Shown here: piece after piece, positions 55,153 to 64,000 of the stretch
Layout of the letters: each line of letters begins with the position of its first letter
Position numbering within the stretch: the first letter of the stretch is position 1
Source of the DNA: Hofstenia miamia
Taxonomy: Eukaryota > Xenacoelomorpha > Acoela
NCBI GenBank assembly: GCA_004352715.1
Contig: SCFE01000034.1
Location: 1,574,590-1,638,589, forward strand
DNA: 64,000 nucleotides
Direction: 5' to 3'
Made by a program: the position numbers and the translations under genes
The notes under the pieces: model-generated
Told to the model about the DNA's origin: nothing
The model's input: the letters and a program-made list of their open reading frames with translations, nothing else
The model's database searches: none

Positions 55153-56094
55153 ATGAATTCGTCTAACACAGACCCTTGGTCAGATCTGCCACACTGGACA
55201 AAATGGTCTACATCTGCAATCGCAATCACAGGAAGCTTTCTCAATTTACTTATTATTTTGACGTATTTCGAAAGCAGTAAACTTCAATCATTTATGACAA
55301 ACAAAATTATTGTTAGTCTCGCTTTTACAGATTTTTGTACATGCCTTAGCAAAATATTCAACGTATACATCGAACCAATTCTAAATGTTCCACCTGGAAT
55401 TTTGGGGCACCTATTTTGTCATTGCATACGTTCGACATACTACTTATGGGCGTTTGTACACATATCAATATTACATATTTTACTAGTATCTACTGAAAGA
55501 TACATTGCTGTCTTGTATCCCGTCACCTACAGGACATTTTCACAAAAGCACAGTTTGATAGATGGCATTTTGACATCTTTGTATTTTGTTGGTGGAATTC
55601 TGAGTTTGGTGAACGTAGATGCCTATTCCTATTCAAATGAAGATAATACACCTCAATGCATTTTTACAGCTGAAGAAGCATCTAAAGGCTTATTGTTGTT
55701 CAAGGCATATTGGTTTGTGATTTTTACAAGTTTTTGTATTTTTGCAATAGTTTTTATCTACACAAGAATAATTCGAAAAGTAGTCAAGAGATCTCATCTT
55801 AAGCAAGAAAACTCTAGCAGTCAAAAGAATACCCAACGTTTAACAATAACATCAATTGCAATAACTTTTGTTTTTGGTGCTAGTACATTTCCAACATATA
55901 TCTACGCCTGTCTCTACTACCTTGGTGGCGTAACAAACCTATATTTAAATTTGAAACTTGATAATCCCATTTATCATTTCTGTGTTCAACTTACAATCGC
56001 TTCTTCATTTCTCAATCCGTGCGTCTATGCTACTCAGAACCGAACATTTAGAACCGCGTTCTTTTCTATTTTAAAGAAATTTCTCAAGTTCTAA
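55153..56094 (+). CDS. Class A (rhodopsin-type) G protein-coupled receptor
   Basis: Intact intronless frame of 313 codons with seven hydrophobic segments. Hallmarks: N31 in TM1 (SFLNLLIIL), LAFTD with D60 in TM2, C89/C91 before TM3, ERY at 115-117 in place of DRY at the end of TM3, C169 in extracellular loop 2, and NPCVY at 288-292 in TM7 followed by a short amphipathic helix 8. The TM6 toggle Trp of the usual CWxP is absent (ASTFPTY instead). The N-terminus is short (about 20 residues) with an N-glycosylation-type NSS, and the tail is about 20 residues with no palmitoylation cysteine. It should act at the plasma membrane through G proteins. The ligand cannot be told; short-tailed, intronless receptors of this type are often peptide or amine receptors in lineage-specific expansions. 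Confidence 0.9.
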   Translation: MNSSNTDPWSDLPHWTKWSTSAIAITGSFLNLLIILTYFESSKLQSFMTNKIIVSLAFTDFCTCLSKIFNVYIEPILNVPPGILGHLFCHCIRSTYYLWAFVHISILHILLVSTERYIAVLYPVTYRTFSQKHSLIDGILTSLYFVGGILSLVNVDAYSYSNEDNTPQCIFTAEEASKGLLLFKAYWFVIFTSFCIFAIVFIYTRIIRKVVKRSHLKQENSSSQKNTQRLTITSIAITFVFGASTFPTYIYACLYYLGGVTNLYLNLKLDNPIYHFCVQLTIASSFLNPCVYATQNRTFRTAFFSILKKFLKF

Positions 56095-56675
56095 ATACTT
56101 GCATGTGTATGTGTGTTACTATCAAATGTGGTATTAGTATAGAGGGGGCATGGAAGTGTAGGCGAGGAGAACTAGCCCCTTTAAATAAAAAATTCATTTA
56201 TGCAAATAGAATTAATTTTAATTTGCACCAGACACCAGGATAAGTGCTTAATATCAAACTTGCACTTATTGTAGTACTAAATACTTGCTCACTGTAACTA
56301 ACCTGCAAATGCTTGACCGCGTTGTAATTTAATGCACTATATGTCATTGTTTTAGTTTTTCCCATAAAAATATATATGAAAATGCAAAGTACAAAGTGAA
56401 AAAATATATGTAACGCCATAATTAATATTGGATACGTAAAAAAACTTCACACGCAAAGCTCTTAAAAACATTGTAAGCAGTTCCCTACGGCTATAATTTA
56501 GATTCGAGGAAATGCATTTAATAAATATTTCAAATTTTACGTAGTTATCTGGAAGATTAAAGGTTTTCTCAACAAAAATACATGTAAAATATTTGAATAT
56601 TGCATCGCTGTTATGAATATTTTTTCAATATTTAGATTTCCTTAAAATTTCGGTTTGCTTTTCAAATGTACTAAG
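56095..56675. other. 3' flank of the GPCR gene
   Basis: No gene. AT-rich with an AATAAA-like signal (AAATAAAAAATT) near 56185, about 90 bases after the stop. Confidence 0.4.
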
Positions 56676-56676
56676 C

Positions 56677-56722
<46 letters not shown>
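56676..56722. repeat. (TA)n microsatellite
   Basis: Uninterrupted TA dinucleotides. Confidence 0.92.
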
Positions 56723-56723
<1 letters not shown>

Positions 56724-56749
56724 ATAATCTCGACGGTGGTTTTCGTCAA

Positions 56750-57960
56750 GCTGTATCAATCAAAATTAACATCATTCAGAGAAGTCTTCACTGCAGTAGC
56801 CACTTCCTCATCCTCCATTCCATGTTTGCAACTGAAACGTTTCATTTCAGGCGAAGAGTACTTAAACCTTCTAAAAGAGCACTGTCGCGAGCATTCGATG
56901 TGCCCAAAGTGTTAAGGAACACTTCCTTCCCATAATTTCATGTAGACCATATGCAGATGTTCTCAAATAACATACATGGTTCCTTTTCCTTAACTCTGTT
57001 TCCAAATGTTGATGTCGTTTCAAAGCAAGTGCAAGAAATGCAGTTCTCCAATCCTAGTCTGCAACTGCATTATATAACACTTCAGCCATAGATTGGCTTG
57101 TTGATAACTTGGGAATATACAATAATTAATCAATGCCATTTCCAGAGGCAATAATGGGAAGAATGTCTACTTTTTTCCCTTGTAGAATTGCTCATTAATT
57201 TTCCATCCCATGGATGAGTTAAAAGCAACCACAGCGACATGCTGATTTATGGTGTTAAGAACGATTTCTGTGAAACTGTTCACGAGCTCAATGAATGGAT
57301 GAGTCATTGACATTAAATTCCTTGACTTTCTTACCAGAAGTATGAAAAATGGTAGACAAACTGTTTACTGAATAATGATCACTGGTCTTTGTTCTGCTTA
57401 ACCAAAAAGAACCTAGGGATTAAGATAATTTTAGTTCGTCGACTTTTTCTGGTTGCTCTGGGAATAATTGCTACAGATGCATCTTGTGAGTCACCCAGGG
57501 ATGCAGACGAATTGAAATTCAAAAACCTAACGCTCTCTAAACAAAATAGCTTCATTCTGTTATTTTTCAATCCGTATAAATTTCCTAACTTCTCTTTTCC
57601 TTACTTCATGTCAAACCAAGCATGCTTCGCCGCCTTTCCTTTTTCTCAGAGAGCCTCCAAAAACACTTTGTCTTCCGCAATATTCATAATTTTCATTGCG
57701 TCTATGTGGGAATTTTCGAATTCTTTGTAATTCTTTATTTTTGTGACAGTTCTTCTTCGTCAATTCTTCTTTAAAGTCTCCCATTTCAAAAAAGGATTTT
57801 TTAACTTTTTCAATGCATGTTTAAATGGTTTCATTGGGATACGTGTTCTGTTCCAAATGTTTCCAACTTTTCCTAAGGTCTATATTGCTGCCTGATGTTT
57901 TCTGTTCCACTCTCTTTTTTAATTTAGTCTAGATATATCCGGAGAACGTCACCATTAGAC
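56750..57960 (-). pseudogene. Decayed transposase-like coding sequence
   Basis: The minus strand is coding-like for about 1.2 kb in shifting frames. Blocks include NIDLRKSWKHLEQNTYPNET near 57860, a basic stretch RIRKFPHRRNENYEYCG near 57690, VAVVAFNSSMGWKINEQFY near 57215, and KLSTSQSMAEVLYNAVAD followed by KRHQHLETELRKR near 57010-57090. The latter order (PKL...S...A...Y..V..W) resembles a transposase-like family common in aquatic invertebrate genomes, but I cannot name it with confidence. Several stops and shifts make it non-functional. Confidence 0.33.
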
Positions 57961-58778
57961 GGAAGCATGCATGTAGATAATAAATCCTTTATACCTCCAA
58001 GCATATATAATTCATTCTTACGAAAATCCATTTTGCCACTTACAATTTTATAATAACAAATTGCACTGAAAAAGTTCTGAACCATTCATCATTAGATGAC
58101 GCATATCACGTGCTAAACCCAATGCTGCTTAGTAATCAAAGTTCGATTTAACAATTAATATTGTATTAAATAAATTGTACAATACAAAAAATTGGAAATC
58201 CCTTTGCCTTCAGATATGCATAGGGTTACATTTGTCTATTGAATTAATTTTAGGAATAATAAATAGATTCATTTGATTTGAGCATACTTGAAATAATTTA
58301 AAATTAGCTAAAAACTTCCATAGATATGCTTTGAAAAAAATATTTTCTGCCTTATATAATGACCACAATAATATATATATATTTATATATATATACATTT
58401 ATATCGACTTATATCGACAACGTCTGAGACTAAAAATTATTGGAGGCTGGCTTATATTTAACATGATTTAATGTGAAAAAATGTATTCTAATTAAACAAA
58501 ATGCTTATTATATTGATAAGCTACATCACGACAAATTTGTGAAAACCTAGTACATTGATTAGTTAAATACAAAGTTCTATCTAATGCTACCACAGAAAAA
58601 ATTCTTTTCAATTGTAGTAATTACTTCATTGCATACATTTAATTTAGAATTTGTTTCTATGATGAGAAATAATTGCATTATTTGCTCAGCAGTAACAAAA
58701 ATTTCTCTTATTCCTCACTATAACTTAATTCATATCAATGCTGCTTATTGCAATTGCGCTTAGCTTACAACATCCAGT
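57961..58778. other. AT-rich DNA with short TA runs
   Basis: Nothing recognisable; TA-rich runs at 58370-58400. Confidence 0.5.
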
Positions 58779-58910
58779 ATGCCTCGAAAATGCTGTGTTC
58801 GTTATTGCACCAGTGGATATGTCTCGAAACCGCACAAAGTTTCGATATATCATTTACCCATAAAACTGACGAATCAGCTAAATAGAAGAGAAGATTCCAT
58901 AGCTAAATAA
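58779..58910 (+). CDS. THAP-like zinc-finger domain, N-terminal fragment
   Basis: A 43-codon frame starting MPRKCCVRYCTSGYVSKPHK and continuing VSIYHLPIKL matches the opening of THAP domains: Met-Pro, the first zinc-ligand cysteine pair (C5 or C6 with C10), a short loop, then a hydrophobic/Pro strand. The second half (Trp and the C-x2-H pair) is missing before the stop at 58908-58910. It could be a first exon whose donor I did not find, or a remnant of a P-element-type transposase, which carries a THAP domain. No transposase core is visible nearby. Confidence 0.48.
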   Translation: MPRKCCVRYCTSGYVSKPHKVSIYHLPIKLTNQLNRREDSIAK

Positions 58911-61900
58911 CTTTATTTCCAAATAATTGAGATGGTAGACTGCACACGCCCACAAGTGTAAAGTTAAGACACACATAGAGTTAGTATTCAGCATTTCGAT
59001 TTATTTTGAAACAATAATCATGAAAATATACATTAAAATTTGCAAACGTTCTCAAATATTGAAAGCTTTATTGCTATTTAGTAACTGGATCTCTTTTAGA
59101 AAATGCCAGTAAGTATTTTCTGTATTTTCTTTAATGAGAAATGCACATCATCTGTTGAAACAAAGCCACCTTCCAAATAAGAGATGCACACAATAAGACG
59201 TCAGCTGATATACGCATTATCATTCATTGATCTATTCTTAAAATTATTATTATTAATATTTTCATATTTTCAAATTTTGTCAAAAATTATTAATTGTTTA
59301 ACGAACTTTCAATTTCTTAAATATATATATTGTTTTATAAAAAAAACTACCTAAGTAAATTGAAATAATTAATTATCAGTAAAATATAAATATTAAAATA
59401 TTTTAAGAAGGCAATTGATATAATTCTAAACATTTCGATAATAAACAATTTTCCTAAAGATATGTGTAATACAAATAACCTAACCCTCAGCATTATTTGA
59501 CGAACTTGATCTTGTATGCAAATTGGTATTGATTATTTGTAAACTATATGGTTTTTTTAATTGGTAGTTGTAACAAACATTCTGTAAAATTGCAAATCAA
59601 TAAAAATATTGCTTGCCTTATTTTCTGCTTCTCTGTTTAATTTCTACGTATCCATGCCACATTTCTTTTCCAAGTACATTTCTACTATCTTAAAAAACCC
59701 ACCACTTATAACCAAGAGTCGTTGAAGGTGTAAAGGGGCGGGAAGGGCTTTGTTAATCAAGTGTACCGAAAATATTTCCCTCGCTGGGCTACTGACATTT
59801 CGATTCACTCTTCGTGCACATTTTTGTCAAACTTTTACAAATTAATATTTAATTTTTTGAAAATACAGTCGATTATTCACTCTGCTTGCAAAATGGTATC
59901 TGTGCATTGGCGGATCCAGTATTTCTTTATAGGAAGTTACTTTTATCTATGCAACAGGCACTTGTGAATTTTCAAAATTGTCAATGTAGTAGCCACAGAC
60001 TCTGACTAAGGGAGGGCTAAAGAGGACATGGTTCTTCCCTTTTAGGTTATTTGCCCCGTTGCTTCCTTGATACAAAAGCTCTTAATTATTAATTCAAAAA
60101 TTCTGTAACTATGTTACAGTGAAACATGCGTATCAATTCCTGGTAATATATTTTAGATGAAATATTTCAATGCTAAAAAAAAGAGTTTATGACAAGGAGA
60201 AATATCATTTCACATGAGTAATTATTCATTTATTGAACGACGTGTCCCACCTATCTTGCAAATGCTAGCTAATGGGCTCAGAAAGCGCTTATTAATACTA
60301 AGGAAGGCGATTTAAAATCCACTCCTCTTCAATCCGATATATCACAAGGATATCATTCGGCCATGTAATCAACAGATTTAAGGGTCCAATTGTGAGCTCT
60401 GCCATAAAGCCTGTCATTAGAGATATGAAAACTGAGATCAAAAGAATTCTAGTTATTTTAAGAAGTAGACATTAGAATATTTAAGGAATCAAAATTTATG
60501 ATAGCAATTTTTAATTTTAGTGCCCACGTTCAGCAACATAGTCACTTAATCAAACTTGCAGCTTATTGCAATGGACATGGCAATGATCAGCTAGGACTTT
60601 CTAATTGATCACATCTTAAATTCAAAATTTGGTAATTCTTGATTTGAATTTGCTTGGAATTGTTGTTAAGCAAAACATGATGGTGTAAGCAGCCTATTGC
60701 TGGCCTTGCATAAAAAGTTTAAAAAAGGGGACCGTTTTGTTTTTACATTGGAGGCCAAAACCACATTAGCAACTTGCAGCATGATATGAACGACTCAATA
60801 TACAAATAGAATATGTATACATTTAACTACTATGATTGTTTTTCTCTAATACAATAATAAAATATGTACATGATGCGAAGAGCATGACATAGTAAAAAAT
60901 TCCTTAATAAAACGCTTTTCAAGACAATATGCGCAAAATTATGCTAAGCGTTAAAACCTACCATTACAAACATTGGTACAAGTAGGACATTAAAGATATA
61001 AACACAAAATAAGGGCAATCAACAATTTGACTTGTTTGATTTTAGTAGCACTAATGTTTACTAGGTGGTACATATGGAAACAGCGTTAACAAATTGGGCA
61101 GTCTAGCTCTTTTCTACTTTTTCAATAGGCACCTAAAAATTCATTTACACTCTAACCATTGTCGTTATATTATTGTCATAATATAGAAATTGATTTCTAG
61201 GCACAGTTATCACTTGATAAACAAAAATGTAGAGATTTGAAATACTATAATGAAATATTTCTGCGCTAATTACAATATGAACTAAGTCCAATATTAACGG
61301 TTAACTTAGGTTATAGCATGGGACAAATAGCATTACAAGTTTGGAATAAACACTTCCTATTTCTACGAAGTTATGATTAAATACCAGAATTTTGTTAATA
61401 CGCATAATATTTAATACCCAATATGAATTCATGCTCTTCGAGAACATTTCACTAAATATGTGCTGCTGCAACTCACTCCACCTAGATATGAATTAAATGC
61501 AATAAGTTTTATCATGTCATTTTGAATTGAAAATCAAGTTTTTTCTTGACAAAGGTTTGATATGCCAAATAATGAGGAATGTTTTGTCATCATTCTATTG
61601 TTGAATTGCAAACCAACATGCTGAATTTATTGGCACTTGGAATGAGATGTTGAAGTTCATATGTGCCTGTGAATATTTATCATATAGGCTCTAATCTATA
61701 TGTCTATACAAAAGGAGCCCCCAACCAATCTTAATATTCAAGGTTTGAAGAATGTCGTGAAATTAATACATGTTTGATAAAAATATTTTTTCATTGTTGG
61801 AAAAATAAAGGGCCTTTCTAAGTACTAGTAACAATACCCTTAAATTTGGCAAAATTATTTAAGTGAAATATTCTGTTGATTACGGCATGTACGATAATAT

Positions 61901-62897
61901 ATCTTTCATCACTTTCATTGATTTTATGTGTATTAATTGCTTGCAGTTTTGTACATAGATTAATCCTGAAATGTTCTAATTGTTTATGTTTTCACTTAAG
62001 CGTTTTGAAATTTTTTCATAATATCATCGAAAGACTGCTTACAAAGAAAATTCTGAACACTAGCTTGTAGTGATTCTGTATATCCTTTCTAAATTTTTTT
62101 CGAGGTTTAGGCATTATATGTAGTGTTGTTTGTGAATCCCATCTAGCATTAATTTCCTTATATAATCCTATCAGATTCCAGTTTCAATAATATTTTATAA
62201 TTTCTGATCGATCTGGTGTTTGTCTGCCATCAATAAACGTAGGATTCTGTCTGTAATATGATGTTGAGAACCTATAAATTGTGGCTTTTCTATGTTTTGT
62301 TTGTTTTATTATAAGTTTTAACATTCTTAGTCTTGCATATAAACTTTTTGATTTATTGATTAGATGGAGTGTTTACTAGATCTTGAACAATGATATGTGC
62401 TGTTCCAGATTTGTAAAGACCCGAACTTCTAACGACCCGAAAACGAGCTTATTTTAAAAAAAGCAAATTTATATTTCTGTTTATTAATCTGATTACGCAG
62501 GTTTTTCTTATTCTTTCATTCTATATATCTTATAATCTTTTTTTAAAATGTTTATTAAATAATAGGAAGACCTCTGAGAGCGCAATATTTTTAAAGATAC
62601 TATAAAGCTAAAACGAGCTTAAAGCTTTCCATTAACAAGGCACAGAGCACTAAGTTTAAAATCATTGTACTGTGTTGAATTGTGAGTGATTTTGAATAAA
62701 ATAAGTTTCTCTATCTTCTGAAAATTTCGATTACTTTCAATCTAAGATATTAACTGAAACAATATATGTAGGCAAAACCAAATACATATAGTTGAAGACC
62801 TCTTCTGTGGTATTAGACCATTCATATAAGCACAAGTGCATTCGATATAATTTTTCTATCATTTTGATCTTCTAGGACTCACTTTTGGGTTTTTTCA
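58911..62897. other. Long AT-rich region without recognisable gene
   Basis: About 4 kb. The only structured item is GCATTGGCGGATCCAG near 59903, which looks like a left hAT terminus without an identifiable partner. The frames at 59761-59967 and 61876-62070 are not credible genes. Confidence 0.5.
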
Positions 62898-62919
62898 TTA
62901 TTATTATTATTATTTTATA

Positions 62920-62995
<76 letters not shown>

Positions 62996-62996
62996 T
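62898..62996. repeat. (ATT)n microsatellite / retroelement tail
   Basis: About 30 ATT units with a small interruption. On the minus strand it is an AAT tail directly following the 3' end of the non-LTR element at 63000-64000. Confidence 0.9.
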
Positions 62997-62999
62997 TGC

Positions 63000-64000
63000 A
63001 TCTCACAGCTTCATGCTGGTATCCCTCTCAGCTCGGGGAACTCACCAGTTCCCAGGGAGTCTGAGAGCTTTCCTCAGTCCTCTAGCTGTTCCTAACAATG
63101 CTGCCTTCTGTGCGACTGCTCCTCCCCACTTTGGTATTCCCAGCTCCTCCAAGTATATCTTATGCTTCTAACTCACTGCTCATAGTGCTCCTACTACTAC
63201 CGGGACTACTTCAACCTTCTTTAACTTCCACAGCCTTTCTATTTCCTCCGCCAACTCCCTGTACTTGTCTATCTTCTCTTTCTCCTTGCTTTCTACATTC
63301 CTGTCTTTTGGTAGTGCTATGTCTATCACTGTTCCTAATCTTTTCTCTTTGTCTACCACTACTATGTCTGGCCTCCTTGCTTCTATCACCTTGATTGTCT
63401 GTATGTTTAAGTCCTAGAGTATCTTAACATTCTCATTTTCTATAACGCCTTGTGGCTTGGGCTCATACCACTTGTCTACTGCTTCTAACCCCTGCTGCCT
63501 GCCTAAACTCCAGTGTAGCATTCGTCCCATCCAGTGCGCCAACTTCTCACACCCTGATATCAGATGATCTACTGTCTCACACTCTTTCTTACATAGCCTA
63601 CACTTATCACTTACTTCCACTCTTCTGTCTATATGCTTCTTCACCTAGTTTGTTCTCATCGCTTGTTCCTGTGCTGCCATTATCAGTGCTTCTGTTTCTC
63701 TTTTAAGTCCTGCTTTTTTAACGACTTGTTGCTTTCTTCTCTGTGACACATTTCTGTGTTCCTCCAGTATTCTCCATGCATTGCCTTCTGCCTATACCTT
63801 GTTTGTCTCTCTGATTCCATCCTACTCAGGTATACCTTCTTTCCTTCACTGTCAGTTCTTATCTTCTTTAACTCCTTAGTGACCTCTAGTAGGGATCCTC
63901 TAGGTTGCTCTTCTACATATTCCTTTAGCCCTAGTGCTTCTGCTTCTACAGTTTCCTCAACACTTAGCAGCCCTTTCCCGCCCTTATGCCTTGGCATGTA
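63000..64000 (-). pseudogene. Non-LTR retrotransposon with restriction-like endonuclease, 3' half
   Basis: Minus-strand order from the window edge inward. A post-RT block PRHKGGKGLLSVEETVEAE (near 63990) is followed by a Lys/Glu-rich helix region. A zinc knuckle CRLCKKECETVDHLISGCE follows near 63555-63610, then WYEPKPQGVIENENVKIL. The endonuclease core ARRPDIVVVDKEKRLGTVID with a downstream Lys-Asp and a long KEKEKIDKYRELAEEIERLW helix is at about 63215-63395, and a C-terminal tail with ALLGTARGLRKALRLPGNW ends near 63052. This is the zinc-knuckle plus PD-(D/E)xK arrangement of R2/R4-type elements. Lesions are an A-run frameshift near 63710, TAG at 63645-63647, TAG at 63414-63416 (where related proteins have Trp, so probably TGG to TAG) and TGA at 63180-63182. 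It is GC-richer than its surroundings. Confidence 0.88.

Noticed and set aside
54400-60060. hAT element bounded by the termini at 54449 and 59905
   Set aside because: The termini face the wrong way for one element and no 8-bp duplication pairs them; they are treated as orphan ends.
63098-63706. Plus-strand frames rich in Leu/Ser/Pro at 63.1-63.7 kb
   Set aside because: Antisense shadows of the endonuclease-type retroelement, which has recognisable motifs on the minus strand.

Overview
The window is AT-rich, repeat-dense nuclear DNA from an invertebrate animal. Coding segments are separated by long stretches of A/T-rich DNA. Two sequences are rhodopsin-type GPCRs, one fragment looks like a THAP domain, and the repeats include Tc1, mariner, PIF/Harbinger, hAT, pogo/Tigger, LINEs with APE or restriction-like endonucleases, and LTR-like repeats. 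I cannot name the species. A cnidarian, sponge or placozoan, or a lophotrochozoan, would fit. No bacterial operons, CRISPR arrays, rRNA genes or tRNA genes were seen. The sequence is a draft assembly: there are N runs at 18217-18350, 39556-39576 and 42823-43822, and single n at 31392, 31534, 45216 and 47456. Several of these are flanked by perfectly repeated sequence that looks artificial.

Layout. 1-468: open 5' part of a Tc1 transposase leaving the window. 0.5-5.9 kb: featureless AT-rich DNA. 5.9-6.5 kb: a small secreted, probably GPI-anchored protein (minus strand). 6.7-9.0 kb: two decayed LINE fragments, one with an esterase (SGNH) ORF1. 9.28-10.99 kb: an intact 569-codon gene of unknown family. 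10.97-12.97 kb and 22.68-24.68 kb: two nearly identical inverted arms. One arm contains the last codons of the 569-codon gene, and both contain a hAT-like relic. Between the arms lie a hAT MITE, a GPCR fragment, a dead Tc1 element and an LTR-like repeat. 24.7-26.7 kb: a hAT element with a perfect 8-bp target duplication, abutting a Tigger relic. 27.8-30.2 kb: a LINE tail, a mariner element and a palindrome-rich repeat. 31-39.7 kb: LTR-like repeats and decayed retroelement coding sequence. 39.9-42.1 kb: a decayed APE-type LINE. 42.1-44.0 kb: a hAT-like element enclosing a clean exon-like block. 45.96-50.45 kb: two PIF/Harbinger copies, the second with an intact Myb/SANT-like accessory gene and a frameshifted transposase. 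52.3 kb: hAT dimerisation-domain relic. 55.15-56.09 kb: an intact single-exon GPCR. 56.7-58.0 kb: another probable transposase relic. 58.78 kb: THAP-like fragment. 63-64 kb: 3' half of a non-LTR element with a restriction-like endonuclease.

Only four ORFs look intact and possibly functional: the 569-residue protein, the GPCR, the CUB-like small protein and the Harbinger Myb/SANT protein; the Tc1 piece at the left edge is also open. Almost everything else is layered transposon debris, with elements inserted into or next to older elements.
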